Positions 19,311 through 28,787 of a stretch of 64,000 nt of DNA are shown piece after piece. How positions within the stretch are numbered: the first letter of the stretch is position 1; every line of letters begins with the position of its first letter. The stretch comes from Clostridia bacterium (GTDB lineage Bacteria > Bacillota > Clostridia > Christensenellales > CAG-138). The notes below the pieces were generated by a model. The model saw nothing but the letters and a program-made list of their open reading frames with translations, searched no databases and was not told the origin of the DNA. The position numbers and the translations under genes were made by a program. The stretch covers positions 48,594-112,593 of the forward strand of contig JAFYOP010000010.1 of the NCBI GenBank assembly GCA_017547885.1. The letters run 5' to 3'.

Positions 19311-19606
19311 TGAAGAGCGCACATGACATCATCATTCGCCCCGTACTCACCGAGAAGAGCTACGACAACATGGCTGCCAAGACTTACACCTTCATCGTAG
19401 ATAAGAAGGCCAGCAAGACTGAGGTTCGTCAGGCTGTTGAAGAAATATTCGGCGTAAAGGTTGACAGCGTAAACACCGTTAACAACCTTGGCAAGATGAA
19501 GAGGCAGGGCCTGCATCAGGGCCGTCGCCCCTCCACCAAGAAGGCTTACGTGAAGCTGAAGAAGGATTCCAAGGGAATCGAGTTCTTCGACAGCATCGCT
19601 CAGTAA
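19310..19606 (+). CDS. rplW: Ribosomal protein L23 (uL23)
   Basis: 98 residues, standard. IIRPVLTEKSYDNMAAKTY at the N-terminus and the conserved EVRQAVEEIFGVKVDSVNT. Sits at the tunnel exit and is the docking site for trigger factor and SRP. Its ATG shares one base with the rplD stop (TAATG), so it is translationally coupled. Confidence 0.97.
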   Translation: MKSAHDIIIRPVLTEKSYDNMAAKTYTFIVDKKASKTEVRQAVEEIFGVKVDSVNTVNNLGKMKRQGLHQGRRPSTKKAYVKLKKDSKGIEFFDSIAQ

Positions 19607-19618
19607 GGAGGAACACCA

Positions 19619-20452
19619 ATGGCTATCAGGAAGATTAAACCCATCACCCCCGGTCAGCGCGGCATGACGGTCTCCGCTTTCGACGAGATCACCTGCACCA
19701 CTCCGGAAAGGTCTTTGCTTGAGGACCTCAGGTCCACCGGCGGCCGCAACAACCATGGCCGCATCACTGTTCGCCATCGCGGCGGCGGAGCCAAGCGCAA
19801 GTATCGTGTAATCGACTTCAAGCGCAACAAGGACGGCGTACCCGCAAAGGTAGCTACCATCGAGTACGACCCCAACCGCTCTGCTAACATCGCCCTGCTG
19901 CACTATGCAGACGGCGAAAAGCGCTACATCATCGCTCCTTACGGCCTGACCGTTGGCGATACCGTAGTTTCCGGCGAGAATGCTGACATCAAGGTCGGCA
20001 ACGCCATGGAAATCCGCTTCATCCCCGTTGGCACCATGATCCACTGCATCGAGATCAAGCCCGGCAAGGGCGCTCAGCTCGTCCGCTCCGCCGGCAACGC
20101 CGCTCAGCTGATGGCTAAGGAAGGCAAGTACGCTCAGGTACGTCTTCCCAGCGGTGAGGTTCGCCTCGTTCCCATGAACGCCAAGGCAACCATCGGTCAG
20201 GTAGGCAACATCGACCACGCCAACATCATGATCGGTAAGGCCGGTCGTACCCGTCACATGGGCTTCCGTCCCACCGTTCGCGGTTCCGTAATGAACCCCT
20301 GCGACCATCCCCACGGTGGTGGTGAGGGCAAGTCCCCCATCGGTCGTCCCGGTCCTGTTACCCCCTGGGGTAAGCCTGCTCTTGGCTACAAGACCCGTAA
20401 GACCAAGAACGTTAACGATAAGTTCATCGTACGCCGCAGAAACGGCAAATAG
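19619..20452 (+). CDS. rplB: Ribosomal protein L2 (uL2)
   Basis: 277 residues, standard. The highly conserved C-terminal [19 protein letters not shown] contains the His needed for peptidyl transferase activity in this family; [16 protein letters not shown] is at residue about 53. TAAGGAGG precedes the ATG by 7 nt. Confidence 0.98.
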   Translation: MAIRKIKPITPGQRGMTVSAFDEITCTTPERSLLEDLRSTGGRNNHGRITVRHRGGGAKRKYRVIDFKRNKDGVPAKVATIEYDPNRSANIALLHYADGEKRYIIAPYGLTVGDTVVSGENADIKVGNAMEIRFIPVGTMIHCIEIKPGKGAQLVRSAGNAAQLMAKEGKYAQVRLPSGEVRLVPMNAKATIGQVGNIDHANIMIGKAGRTRHMGFRPTVRGSVMNPCDHPHGGGEGKSPIGRPGPVTPWGKPALGYKTRKTKNVNDKFIVRRRNGK

Positions 20453-20469
20453 TTGGAAAGGAGATAAGA

Positions 20470-20751
20470 ATGAGCAGGTCAGTTAAGAAAGGCCCTTACG
20501 TTGAAGAGCGTCTGTTCAACCGTGTACAGGCTATGAACGAAAGCGGCAAGAAATCCGTTGTTAAGACATGGTCCCGCGCATCTACCATCTTCCCGGACTT
20601 CGTAGGTCACACTATCGCCGTCCATGATGGCAGGAAGCACGTTCCCGTATATGTAACCGAAGAAATGGTCGGTCACAAGCTGGGTGAGTTCGCGCCCACC
20701 CGTACTTTCCGCGGCCACAGGGGCTCCGAGAAGTCCAGCGGCGGCAGATAA
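20470..20751 (+). CDS. rpsS: Ribosomal protein S19 (uS19)
   Basis: 93 residues, standard. [18 protein letters not shown] at the start, [20 protein letters not shown] centrally and [16 protein letters not shown] near the C-terminus. Contacts S13 and the A-site tRNA in the 30S head. AAAGGAG lies upstream; 17 nt after rplB. Confidence 0.98.
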   Translation: MSRSVKKGPYVEERLFNRVQAMNESGKKSVVKTWSRASTIFPDFVGHTIAVHDGRKHVPVYVTEEMVGHKLGEFAPTRTFRGHRGSEKSSGGR

Positions 20752-20768
20752 TAAGGAGGAAGCGTAGA

Positions 20769-21152
20769 ATGGCAACCAGGCAAAGAGAAAAGGCAGCCGC
20801 TCGCAAGGCTAACGCCGACAAGCGTCCCCATGCGATCGCTCGCTACATTAGAATTTCTTCCCGCAAGGTAAAGGTCGTTATCGACCTGATCCGCGGCAAG
20901 AGCGTAAACGAAGCAAAGGGCATCCTGATGTACACCCCCAAGGCAGCATCCGAGCCCGTTCTCAAGCTTCTGAACTCTGCAATAGCTAACGCAGAAAACA
21001 ACCTTGGCCTCTCCGCCGACAACCTGTATGTGGCAGAGGTATTCGCAAACCAGGGTCCCACCCTGAAGCGTTTCAGGCCCAGGGCACAGGGCAGGGCGAC
21101 TCGCATTCGCAAGCGCACCAGCCACATCACCATCATCCTGGACGAAAAGTAG
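20769..21152 (+). CDS. rplV: Ribosomal protein L22 (uL22)
   Basis: 127 residues, slightly longer than the usual 110-115 because of a basic 16-residue N-terminal extension ([16 protein letters not shown]). Core motif [20 protein letters not shown], and a C-terminal beta-hairpin sequence [20 protein letters not shown] that lines the exit tunnel and is a macrolide-resistance hotspot in other species. AAGGAGG upstream. Confidence 0.97.
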   Translation: MATRQREKAAARKANADKRPHAIARYIRISSRKVKVVIDLIRGKSVNEAKGILMYTPKAASEPVLKLLNSAIANAENNLGLSADNLYVAEVFANQGPTLKRFRPRAQGRATRIRKRTSHITIILDEK

Positions 21153-21162
21153 GAGGTAAAAA

Positions 21163-21807
21163 ATGGGACAGAAAGTTAATCCTAATGGCTTCCGCGTAGG
21201 CGTAATCAAGGATTGGAATACCCGTTGGTATGCATCCAAGAAGGATTTCTCCGATTACCTCGTCGAGGACAAGAAGATCAGGGACCACCTGAAGAAGACC
21301 CACTATGCTGCCGGCGTAGCTAAGATCGACATCGAGCGCGCCGCCAACAAGGTGACTGTAAGCATCCACACCGCTCGTCCCGGTATGCTCATCGGTAAGG
21401 GCGGCGTAGGCGTGGACGCCATCAAGGCTGATGTATCCGCCCTGATCGGCAAGCCCGTAAACGTGAACATCATGGAAGTACGCAACCCCGACGCTAACGC
21501 TCAGCTGGTTGCAGAAAACATCGCTCAGCAGCTGGAGAAGCGCATCAGCTTCCGCCGCGCAATGAAGCAGGCCATGCAGCGTGCCATGAAGGCCAATGCA
21601 AAGGGCATCAAGCTCCTCTGCGCAGGTCGTCTCGGCGGCGCAGAAATCGCCCGCAGCGAAGGCTACCATGACGGTTCCATCCCCCTGCAGACCATGCGTG
21701 CCGACATCGAATACGGCTTTGCCGAGGCACACACCACCTATGGCCGTATCGGCATCAAGGTTTGGATCTACAAGGGCGAAGTGCTCAACAAGCAGAAGAA
21801 AGCGTAA
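21163..21807 (+). CDS. rpsC: Ribosomal protein S3 (uS3)
   Basis: 214 residues. [18 protein letters not shown] at the N-terminus, KH type 2 RNA-binding domain with [17 protein letters not shown] around residue 67, and the C-terminal domain with [17 protein letters not shown]. Forms part of the mRNA entry channel. AGGAGG 8 nt upstream of the ATG. Confidence 0.98.
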   Translation: MGQKVNPNGFRVGVIKDWNTRWYASKKDFSDYLVEDKKIRDHLKKTHYAAGVAKIDIERAANKVTVSIHTARPGMLIGKGGVGVDAIKADVSALIGKPVNVNIMEVRNPDANAQLVAENIAQQLEKRISFRRAMKQAMQRAMKANAKGIKLLCAGRLGGAEIARSEGYHDGSIPLQTMRADIEYGFAEAHTTYGRIGIKVWIYKGEVLNKQKKA

Positions 21808-21821
21808 GGAGGCAGATTACT

Positions 21822-22253
21822 ATGTTGATGCCTAAGAGAGTTAAGCGCAGGAGAGTTCACCGCGGTCGTATGAAGGGCGCTGCCCACTGCGGTAACACCA
21901 TCACTTACGGCGAATACGGCCTTGTAGCTCAGGAGCCTTCCTGGGTAACCAGCAACCAGATCGAAGCTGCCCGTATAGCCATGACCCGTTACATCAAGCG
22001 CGGCGGTCAGGTATGGATCAAGATCTTCCCCGACAAGCCCGTAACCGAGAAGCCCGCTGAAACCCGCATGGGTTCCGGTAAAGGTTCTCCCGAGTATTGG
22101 GTAGCAGTTGTTAAGCCCGGTCGCGTAATGTTCGAGATCGCAGGCGTAAGCGAGGAAGTAGCCCACGAGGCTCTGCGTCTCGCAATGCACAAGCTGCCCC
22201 TCAAGTGCAAGATAGCCAAGAAAGAAGTAGGAGGCGAGAGCAATGAAGGCTAA
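21822..22253 (+). CDS. rplP: Ribosomal protein L16 (uL16)
   Basis: 143 residues, standard. [19 protein letters not shown] is the classic start; [19 protein letters not shown] and [19 protein letters not shown] follow. The ATG at 21822 has AAGGAGG about 9 nt upstream; the longer in-frame reading that begins inside rpsC is rejected. Its last 11 nt overlap the rpmC start. Confidence 0.98.
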   Translation: MLMPKRVKRRRVHRGRMKGAAHCGNTITYGEYGLVAQEPSWVTSNQIEAARIAMTRYIKRGGQVWIKIFPDKPVTEKPAETRMGSGKGSPEYWVAVVKPGRVMFEIAGVSEEVAHEALRLAMHKLPLKCKIAKKEVGGESNEG

Positions 22254-22443
22254 TGAACTCAGAAAACTTTCCACCGAAGAGCTCACTGCCAAGGAAAAGG
22301 CCCTCAAGGAAGAGCTGTTCAACCTTCGCTTCCAGATGGCTACCGGCGCCCTCACCAACCCCCAGCGTGTTCGTGAGTGCAAGAAGGACGTTGCCAGGAT
22401 CAAGACTCTCCTTTGCGAGCGTCAGCTGAAGGCAGCCGAGTAA
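22243..22443 (+). CDS. rpmC: Ribosomal protein L29 (uL29)
   Basis: 66 residues, standard small alpha-helical 50S protein near the tunnel exit. [19 protein letters not shown] at the start and [20 protein letters not shown] in the middle. Starts inside the last codons of rplP with AGGAGG upstream, so translation is coupled. Confidence 0.97.
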   Translation: MKANELRKLSTEELTAKEKALKEELFNLRFQMATGALTNPQRVRECKKDVARIKTLLCERQLKAAE

Positions 22444-22462
22444 GGGAAAGGAGGATATCATC

Positions 22463-22720
22463 ATGGAAATCAGAGGTTATCGCAAGACCCGTATCGGCAT
22501 CGTAACCAGCGATAAGATGGATAAGACCGTTGTTGTCGCCATCAAGACCAAGGTTCGTCATCCCCTGTATGGTAAGATGGTAAACCGCACCGCTAAGTTC
22601 AAGGCTCATGACGAGAACAACGAATGCGGCATCGGTGATACCGTTAAGATCATGGAGACCCGCCCCCTCAGCAAGGATAAGCGTTGGCGCGTGGTCGAGA
22701 TCATAGAAAAGGCCAAGTAA
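22463..22720 (+). CDS. rpsQ: Ribosomal protein S17 (uS17)
   Basis: 85 residues, OB fold. [20 protein letters not shown] and the [20 protein letters not shown] segment are diagnostic. Primary binder of 16S rRNA. AAAGGAGG about 7 nt upstream of the ATG. Confidence 0.97.
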   Translation: MEIRGYRKTRIGIVTSDKMDKTVVVAIKTKVRHPLYGKMVNRTAKFKAHDENNECGIGDTVKIMETRPLSKDKRWRVVEIIEKAK

Positions 22721-22739
22721 GCCGGAAAGGAGCAGACTA

Positions 22740-23108
22740 ATGATACAGCCTCAAACCAGACTGAAGGTCGCTGACAACAGCGGCGCTAAGGAAATCATGT
22801 GCATCAAGGTTCTGGGCGGCTCCAAGGTTAAGTCCGCCAACATCGGCGACGTAATCGTAGCCTCCGTTAAGTCCGCTACCCCCGGCGGAGCCGTTAAGAA
22901 GAAGGACGTAGTTAAGGCCGTTGTAGTACGTACCGTATCCGGCGTTCAGCGTCCCGACGGCACCTACATCCGCTTCGATGATAACGCCGCCGTTATCATC
23001 AAGGACGACAAGGACCCCAAGGGTACCCGTATTTTCGGGCCCGTAGCAAGGGAACTTCGTGAGAAGAACTACATGAAGATAGTTTCTCTCGCACCCGAAG
23101 TACTCTAA
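22740..23108 (+). CDS. rplN: Ribosomal protein L14 (uL14)
   Basis: 122 residues, exactly the usual length. [20 protein letters not shown] at the start and [20 protein letters not shown] near the end. Lies at the subunit interface. GGAAAGGAG precedes it. Marks the start of the spc part of the cluster, with no promoter visible between it and rpsQ. Confidence 0.98.
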   Translation: MIQPQTRLKVADNSGAKEIMCIKVLGGSKVKSANIGDVIVASVKSATPGGAVKKKDVVKAVVVRTVSGVQRPDGTYIRFDDNAAVIIKDDKDPKGTRIFGPVARELREKNYMKIVSLAPEVL

Positions 23109-23124
23109 TCGGGAGGACATAATA

Positions 23125-23442
23125 ATGAAGAAGCTTAATGTTAAGAAAGACGATACCGTTGTAGTCATCACCGGTAAGGACAAGGGCAAGCAGGGCAAGA
23201 TCCTGGCCGCAATGCCCGAAGACCAGCGCGTAATCGTACAGAACGCCAACATGATCACCACCCATGTAAAGCCCCGCAAGCAGGGCGAAGAGGGCGGCCG
23301 CATCGTTAAGGAAGGCACCATCGACGCTTCTAACGTCATGCTGGTATGCCCCAAGTGCGGCAAGGCCACCCGCGTGGGCCATGCCTATGAAGGCGATAAG
23401 AAAGTTCGCGTCTGCAAGAAGTGCGGCAAGAACATCGACTAA
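23125..23442 (+). CDS. rplX: Ribosomal protein L24 (uL24)
   Basis: 105 residues. KOW motif near the N-terminus ([19 protein letters not shown]), then [18 protein letters not shown], and a zinc-ribbon-like C-terminus with [12 protein letters not shown] and CKKCGKNID (CxxC...CxxC). Assembly-initiator protein of the 50S. GGGAGG upstream. Confidence 0.97.
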   Translation: MKKLNVKKDDTVVVITGKDKGKQGKILAAMPEDQRVIVQNANMITTHVKPRKQGEEGGRIVKEGTIDASNVMLVCPKCGKATRVGHAYEGDKKVRVCKKCGKNID

Positions 23443-23459
23443 GGCAGGAGGAAAAGAGA

Positions 23460-24080
23460 ATGGCAAAGAAAGAAACCGCTTCTCAGGCGCCCGCCAAGAA
23501 GAAGAAGAACGTAGAGGAAGCCAAGCCCTTTACCGAGGCTGCCCGCCTCAGAGTTAAGTACAATGAGGAAGTAATTCCCCAGCTGAAGGAAAAGTTTGGC
23601 TACGAAAACATCATGCAGGTTCCCAAGCTTGAGAAGATCGTTCTCAACATGGGTCTGGGCTCCGAAAAGGATAACCCCAAGGGCCTGGAAGTTGCTATGG
23701 AAGAGCTTGCTATCATCGCCGGTCAGAAGCCCGTTATCACCAAGGCCAAGAAGTCCGTTGCAAACTTCAAGGTTCGTGAAGGCATGAACATCGGTACCAA
23801 GGTTACCCTGCGCGGCGACCGTATGTACTACTTCGCTGACAAGCTCATGAACATCGTACTCCCCCGCGTACGCGACTTCCGTGGCGTACCCGATACCAGC
23901 TTTGACGGCCGCGGCAACTACGCTATGGGCGTTAAGGAACAGCTGATCTTCCCCGAAATCAACTATGATGACGTGGATAAGATCCGTGGTATGGACATCG
24001 TGTTCGTAACTACCGCCAAGACCGACGAAGAAGCCAAGGCGCTGCTCACTATGCTGGGCATGCCCTTCGTGCAGGCTTAA
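23460..24080 (+). CDS. rplE: Ribosomal protein L5 (uL5) with an N-terminal extension
   Basis: 206 residues against the usual 179. The conserved body starts at about residue 28 ([20 protein letters not shown], then [17 protein letters not shown]) and ends [20 protein letters not shown]. The extra N-terminus is Lys/Ala/Glu-rich ([20 protein letters not shown]), probably disordered. ATG 23460 has AGGAGG upstream. Binds 5S rRNA. The extension is real unless a downstream start is used, but no internal ATG with a binding site is evident. Confidence 0.96.
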   Translation: MAKKETASQAPAKKKKNVEEAKPFTEAARLRVKYNEEVIPQLKEKFGYENIMQVPKLEKIVLNMGLGSEKDNPKGLEVAMEELAIIAGQKPVITKAKKSVANFKVREGMNIGTKVTLRGDRMYYFADKLMNIVLPRVRDFRGVPDTSFDGRGNYAMGVKEQLIFPEINYDDVDKIRGMDIVFVTTAKTDEEAKALLTMLGMPFVQA

Positions 24081-24097
24081 TTTAGGAGGATGACACA

Positions 24098-24283
24098 GTG
24101 GCAAAGACAAGCATGAAAATCAAGCAGGCTCGCGAACCCAAGTTCTCTACCAGAGCCTATACCCGCTGCCGTATCTGCGGCCGTCCCCACTCCGTGCTCC
24201 GCAAGTATGGCATCTGCCGCATCTGCTTCCGCGAGATGGCCTATAAGGGAGAAATCCCCGGCGTCCGCAAGGCAAGCTGGTAA
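24098..24283 (+). CDS. rpsZ: Ribosomal protein S14, zinc-binding type Z (uS14)
   Basis: 61 residues, the short zinc form typical of Firmicutes. [20 protein letters not shown] gives the CxxC-x12-CxxC zinc site. It initiates at GTG 24098, placed by AGGAGG 9 nt upstream and by the family start [15 protein letters not shown]. Confidence 0.97.
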   Translation: MAKTSMKIKQAREPKFSTRAYTRCRICGRPHSVLRKYGICRICFREMAYKGEIPGVRKASW

Positions 24284-24306
24284 TTCGGCGAAAGGAGGAA
24301 ATTAGA

Positions 24307-24705
24307 ATGGTTATCACTGATCCCATCGCTGATATGCTGACCCGTATCCGCAACGCTTACACTGCAAAGCATGACTCCGTAAGCGTTCCCGCTTCCACCA
24401 TCAAGAAGGCCATTGCCGAGATACTGCTCGAGGAGGGCTATATCAAGGGTTATGAGCTGACCGAAGAAGGTCCCAAAAAGACCATGACCATCAGCCTTAA
24501 GTATGGTCCCAACCGTCAGCGCGTTATCACCGGCCTCAAGAGGATCTCCAAGCCCGGCCTGCGTGTATACGCTCGCAAGGACAACGTACCCAAGGTTCTC
24601 AATGGCATGGGTATCGCGATCCTCTCCACCAGCCATGGCGTTATGACTGACCGCGAAGCCCGCAAGCAGGGCGTAGGCGGCGAAGTTCTCTGCTACATCT
24701 GGTAA
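24307..24705 (+). CDS. rpsH: Ribosomal protein S8 (uS8)
   Basis: 132 residues, standard. [20 protein letters not shown] at the start; C-terminal [20 protein letters not shown]. Binds the central domain of 16S rRNA; in E. coli it also represses the spc operon by binding mRNA near rplE. AAAGGAGG upstream. A hairpin lies 7 nt after its stop. Confidence 0.98.
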   Translation: MVITDPIADMLTRIRNAYTAKHDSVSVPASTIKKAIAEILLEEGYIKGYELTEEGPKKTMTISLKYGPNRQRVITGLKRISKPGLRVYARKDNVPKVLNGMGIAILSTSHGVMTDREARKQGVGGEVLCYIW

Positions 24706-24711
24706 ACCCCT

Positions 24712-24728
24712 TGCCGCACAGTGCGGCA
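24712..24728 (+). other. Short perfect hairpin between rpsH and rplF
   Basis: TGCCGCA (24712-24718), loop CAG, TGCGGCA (24722-24728). It sits in a 66-nt gap, the largest inside the S10-spc transcript before rpmJ. No U-run, so not a terminator; could be an mRNA processing or protein-binding site. Confidence 0.5.
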
Positions 24729-24771
24729 TACCAAGATAAACACTAAGTAAAAATTTCTGGAGGTGTAACAC

Positions 24772-25311
24772 ATGTCACGAATCGGAAAACTTCCGGTCAA
24801 CATTCCCAGCGGAGTGACAATCACGGTTGGCGACGATAACACCGTTGTTGTTAAGGGCCCCAAGGGTGAACTGTCCGAGAAGATCTCTCCCAAGATGGAA
24901 CTGTCCATGGAAGACGGCGTTCTTACCGTAAAGCGCCCCAACGACCTTAAGGAAAACAGGGCTCTCCATGGCCTCTCCCGCACTCTGATCAACAACATGG
25001 TCGTAGGCGTAACCGCCGGTTACTCCAAGACCCTGGAGATCGTTGGTGTAGGTTATCGTGCTCAGAAGCAGGGCAACAAGCTGGTTCTCAACCTGGGTTA
25101 TTCCCATCCCGTTGAGTTCGAAGAGCCCCAGGGCATTACCTTTGACGTTCCCACTCCCAACAAGGTAGTGGTTTCCGGTATCAACAAGCAGCAGGTCGGT
25201 CAGATGGCTGCGGACATCCGCATCAAGCGTGCTCCCGAACCTTACAAGGGCAAGGGTATCCGTTATGAGGGCGAGTATGTACGCCGCAAGGAAGGCAAGA
25301 CCGGTAAATAG
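24772..25311 (+). CDS. rplF: Ribosomal protein L6 (uL6)
   Basis: 179 residues, standard, with the duplicated L6 fold. [18 protein letters not shown] at the start and the conserved C-terminal [20 protein letters not shown]. Located near the sarcin-ricin loop. TGGAGGTG upstream. Confidence 0.98.
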   Translation: MSRIGKLPVNIPSGVTITVGDDNTVVVKGPKGELSEKISPKMELSMEDGVLTVKRPNDLKENRALHGLSRTLINNMVVGVTAGYSKTLEIVGVGYRAQKQGNKLVLNLGYSHPVEFEEPQGITFDVPTPNKVVVSGINKQQVGQMAADIRIKRAPEPYKGKGIRYEGEYVRRKEGKTGK

Positions 25312-25334
25312 TGCATAGAGAAGGAGAATAAATC

Positions 25335-25703
25335 ATGATTTCTAAGATCGATAAGAACTCTGTGCGTAAGGCTCGCCACGACCGTACCCGTCGCTATATT
25401 TCCGGCACTCAGGAAAGGCCCAGGCTCAACGTTTATCGCAGCCTTAACAACATCTACGTGCAGATAATTGACGACGTAGCCGGCAACACCATCGCTTCCG
25501 CTTCCACCCTCGACGCCGAAGTAAAGGCTCAGCTGGAAGGCAAGACCAAGAAGGAAGCCGCCAACCTGGTTGGCGAAACCGCAGGCCGTCGTGCTCTCGC
25601 CAAGGGCGTAACCAAGGTCGTATTTGACCGTGGCGGTTATCTCTACACCGGCCGTGTAGCAGAGGTCGCCGAGGGCGCCCGCAAAGCCGGACTGGAATTC
25701 TAA
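25335..25703 (+). CDS. rplR: Ribosomal protein L18 (uL18)
   Basis: 122 residues, standard. [20 protein letters not shown] near the N-terminus and [20 protein letters not shown] near the C-terminus. Binds 5S rRNA with L5. GAAGGAG upstream of ATG 25335. Confidence 0.98.
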   Translation: MISKIDKNSVRKARHDRTRRYISGTQERPRLNVYRSLNNIYVQIIDDVAGNTIASASTLDAEVKAQLEGKTKKEAANLVGETAGRRALAKGVTKVVFDRGGYLYTGRVAEVAEGARKAGLEF

Positions 25704-25714
25704 GGAGGTACAAC

Positions 25715-26218
25715 ATGCAGAAACGTATTGATGCATCTACAATGGAACTGCAGGAAAGGCTCGTATCCATCAACCGCGTTGCCAAGACCGTTAAGGGCGG
25801 CCGCAATATGCGCTTCTCCGCTCTGATGGTAGTAGGCGATGGCAATGGTCACGTTGGCGTAGGCATGGGCAAGGCCGTGGAAATCCCCGAGGCCGTTCGC
25901 AAGGGCATCGAGGACGCAAAGCGTCACCTCATCGAGGTTCCCATCGTTGGCACCAGCATTCCCCACGCCGTAGAAGGCAAGTTCGGTAAGGGCCATGTTC
26001 GCATGATCCCCGCCGAAGAAGGTACCGGCGTTATCGCCGGCGGCCCCGCCCGTGCGGTTCTGGAAATGGCCGGCATTAAGGATATTCGTACCAAGAGCTT
26101 TGGCTCCAACAACCCCGCAAACTGCGTTAAGGCCACCATCGATGGTCTCAGCCAGCTTCGCACCGTTGAGGAGATCGCCAAGCTTCGCGGTAAGACCGTA
26201 GAAGAGATCCTTGGTTAA
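25715..26218 (+). CDS. rpsE: Ribosomal protein S5 (uS5)
   Basis: 167 residues, standard. Double-stranded RNA-binding-like N-terminal domain ([20 protein letters not shown], residues about 19-38) and the C-terminal domain with [20 protein letters not shown]. Part of the translational-accuracy region with S4. AAGGAGG upstream, 11 nt after rplR. Confidence 0.98.
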   Translation: MQKRIDASTMELQERLVSINRVAKTVKGGRNMRFSALMVVGDGNGHVGVGMGKAVEIPEAVRKGIEDAKRHLIEVPIVGTSIPHAVEGKFGKGHVRMIPAEEGTGVIAGGPARAVLEMAGIKDIRTKSFGSNNPANCVKATIDGLSQLRTVEEIAKLRGKTVEEILG

Positions 26219-26231
26219 TAGGAGGTTGCAA

Positions 26232-26411
26232 ATGGCTAATCTGAAAATAACTCTCGTTAAGAGCACCATCGGCGCCCTCAAGGATCAGAAGGCTACCATC
26301 GCTGCCCTGGGTCTGCACAAGACCAACAGCGTTGTTGTAAAGCCCGACAATGCCTGCATCCGCGGCATGATCTTCAAGGTAAAGCACCTTGTAAAGGTTG
26401 AAGAAGTATAA
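26232..26411 (+). CDS. rpmD: Ribosomal protein L30 (uL30)
   Basis: 59 residues, the short bacterial form. [20 protein letters not shown], then [23 protein letters not shown] 26232 is set by AGGAGG 8 nt upstream; an in-frame ATG at 26211 would overlap the rpsE stop and has no binding site. Confidence 0.97.
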   Translation: MANLKITLVKSTIGALKDQKATIAALGLHKTNSVVVKPDNACIRGMIFKVKHLVKVEEV

Positions 26412-26425
26412 ACGGAGGTGCACAA

Positions 26426-26866
26426 ATGAATCTTCACGATTTGAAGCCCACTGAGGGCTCCACTAGCGCAAGAAAGCGCGTTGGTCGCGGCACCGGTTCC
26501 GGCCTTGGCAAGACTTCCGCCAAGGGTCACAAGGGCCAGAAGGCCCGCAGCGGCAGCAAGAAGAACGGCTTCGAAGGCGGCCAGATGCCCCTCGCACGCC
26601 GTCTGCCCAAGCGCGGCTTCACCAACATTTTTGCTAAGGAATACAGCACCGTTAACGTAGAGAAGCTGAACTGCTTCGAAGACGGCACTGTTGTAACTGC
26701 TGAACTGCTTAAGGAGACCGGCATTCTCAGCAAGATCGAAAAAGACGGCCTCAAGGTTCTGGGCCGCGGCGAATTGACCAAGCGTTTGGATGTCAAGGCT
26801 GCAAAGTTCACTGAGACAGCCCGCAAAGCCATCGAGGCCGTGGGCGGAACTGCTGAGGTGATCTAA
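26426..26866 (+). CDS. rplO: Ribosomal protein L15 (uL15)
   Basis: 146 residues, standard. [20 protein letters not shown] at the start, [19 protein letters not shown] and [20 protein letters not shown] follow. Late-assembly 50S protein. GGAGGTG upstream; the stop overlaps the secY ATG by one base. Confidence 0.98.
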   Translation: MNLHDLKPTEGSTSARKRVGRGTGSGLGKTSAKGHKGQKARSGSKKNGFEGGQMPLARRLPKRGFTNIFAKEYSTVNVEKLNCFEDGTVVTAELLKETGILSKIEKDGLKVLGRGELTKRLDVKAAKFTETARKAIEAVGGTAEVI

Positions 26867-28143
26867 TGCTTAAGACCCTCATCAACGCCTGGAATATCAA
26901 GGACATCCGCTCCAAGATGCTCTATACGCTGCTGCTTATAGTCATCTACAGGTTCGGTTCCTTCATTCCTGTGCCCGGCGTAGACGCTTCCAAGATAGCG
27001 GCTGCCGCCAGCCAGTATGATATTCTGAGCTTCCTGAACCTGCTTTCCGGCGGCAACTTTGGTCAGTTTTCCATCTTTGCCATGGGTATTTCTCCCTACA
27101 TCACCGGCAGCATAATCATCCAGCTCCTCACCATTGCTATCCCCGCTCTTGAGCGCCTGGCAAAGGAAGAGGACGGCAGGCAGAAGATCGAGCGTATCAC
27201 CCGTTACACCGGTATCGGCCTTGCTCTGGTTCAGAGCATCGGTATCGTAATGGGTCTGCAGAATCAGTACGGCGTTGTAGCCAACCCCGGCTTCCTTACC
27301 TACCTGACTATCGGCATCGTATGTACCGCAGGTACTGCCTTCCTGGTATGGCTGGGCGAAAGGATCAGCGAAAAGGGTATTGGTAACGGCATCTCCTTCA
27401 TCATTTTTGCCTCTATCGTATCTCAGGTTCCCACTGTTGTGGTAAGCATGATTTCCGGTGTAGCAAACGGTGCTTATAAGTGGTGGATCCTGCCCGTACT
27501 GCTGGTATTCGTACTGGTAATGGTTGCAGGCGTAGTAGCCGTAGACCGTGCCGTACGTCGTATCCCTGTTCAGTATGCAAAGCGCGTAGTTGGCCGCAAG
27601 ATGTACGGCGGCCAGAGCACCAACATCCCCCTGAAGGCCAATGCAAACGGCGTTATGCCCCTGATCTTCGCGATGACCCTTATCCAGGTTCCCGCTATGA
27701 TCGGTCAGTTCTGGCCCAACGGTACCTTCTATGCCTTCTGGCAGAAGTGGATGATGCCTGGTCAGACCACCTTCGGCGCTATCATCTACTATGTGATCTA
27801 CGCTCTGCTCATCGTAGCATTTGCCTACTTCTACAGCTCCATCTCCTTCAATCCGATCGAGATAAGCAAGAACCTGCAGCAGAACGGCGGCTTTATCCCC
27901 GGTATTCGTCCTGGTAAGCCCACCAGCGATTACCTTGGAAAGATCTGCAATCGCCTGACCCTGTTCGGCGCATTCTTCCTGATGGCTATCGCTATCATCC
28001 CCACTGTACTGATGGGTATATTCGGACTTAGATCCCCCTTCGGCCCCACCAGCATACTGATTATGGTAAGCGTAGCTCTGGAAACCGCATCCCAGCTTGA
28101 GTCTATGATGCTCATGCGTCATTACAAGGGCTTCCTCGGTTAA
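26866..28143 (+). CDS. secY: Protein translocase subunit SecY
   Basis: 425 residues with ten predicted helices, the channel of the general secretion pathway. Recognisable: FGSFIPVPGVDASKIAA (first periplasmic region), FAMGISPYITGSIIIQLLTI, LGERISEKGIGNGISFIIFA, RRIPVQYAKRVVGRKMYGG and the C-terminal loop GGFIPGIRPGKPTSDYL. Starts in TAATG shared with rplO, so translation is coupled. Confidence 0.98.
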   Translation: MLKTLINAWNIKDIRSKMLYTLLLIVIYRFGSFIPVPGVDASKIAAAASQYDILSFLNLLSGGNFGQFSIFAMGISPYITGSIIIQLLTIAIPALERLAKEEDGRQKIERITRYTGIGLALVQSIGIVMGLQNQYGVVANPGFLTYLTIGIVCTAGTAFLVWLGERISEKGIGNGISFIIFASIVSQVPTVVVSMISGVANGAYKWWILPVLLVFVLVMVAGVVAVDRAVRRIPVQYAKRVVGRKMYGGQSTNIPLKANANGVMPLIFAMTLIQVPAMIGQFWPNGTFYAFWQKWMMPGQTTFGAIIYYVIYALLIVAFAYFYSSISFNPIEISKNLQQNGGFIPGIRPGKPTSDYLGKICNRLTLFGAFFLMAIAIIPTVLMGIFGLRSPFGPTSILIMVSVALETASQLESMMLMRHYKGFLG

Positions 28144-28163
28144 TAGAAAAGGGATATACGTCC

Positions 28164-28787
28164 ATGAAACTGGTATTTTTAGGACCTCCGGGTGCGGGCA
28201 AAGGCACCCAGGCTGAAAAAATATGTGAGTATTTCGGCATTGCCCACATCTCTACCGGCGACATGCTTCGCCGGGAGATGAGGGAAGGCACTGAGCTTGG
28301 CGCAAAGGCCAAGTCCGTGATCGAAGCGGGTGGACTGGTAAGTGATGATATCATCATCGGCATGGTTCAGAACCGCGTGAAGGAGCCGGATTGCGTTAAG
28401 GGTTTCCTTTTGGATGGCTTCCCCAGAACTATCGCCCAGGCCGATGCTCTCTGCGAAATAGAGAATATCGACATGGCAGTTAATATCGATGTTCCCGCAC
28501 GTGTGCTGGTGGACCGCATAAGCGGCCGCCGTATGTGCAGCGGGTGCGGAGCCGGCTATCATATCTCTATGTATAATAAGACAGTATGCGAAAAGTGCGG
28601 TGCTGCTCTTTACATCAGGGATGATGACAGACCGGAAACGGTTTTGAACCGCATCAATGTTTATAATGAAAAGACCCAGCCTCTCATAGATTATTACGAG
28701 GCAAAGGGCTTGCTGAAGAACGTTGACGGTAACAGAACGCCCGACCAAGTGCTTGCGGATATCAAGGCACTTGTGGAGAGTATCTGA
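28164..28787 (+). CDS. adk: Adenylate kinase, zinc-LID type
   Basis: 207 residues. P-loop LGPPGAGKGTQAEKICEYFG, NMP-binding STGDMLRREM, and FLLDGFPRTIAQADAL. The LID domain has CSGCGAGYH and CEKCGAALY, i.e. two CxxC pairs expected to hold structural zinc, as in Gram-positive enzymes. Interconverts ATP + AMP and 2 ADP in the cytosol. Encoded 20 nt after secY; its stop overlaps the map ATG. Confidence 0.97.
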   Translation: MKLVFLGPPGAGKGTQAEKICEYFGIAHISTGDMLRREMREGTELGAKAKSVIEAGGLVSDDIIIGMVQNRVKEPDCVKGFLLDGFPRTIAQADALCEIENIDMAVNIDVPARVLVDRISGRRMCSGCGAGYHISMYNKTVCEKCGAALYIRDDDRPETVLNRINVYNEKTQPLIDYYEAKGLLKNVDGNRTPDQVLADIKALVESI

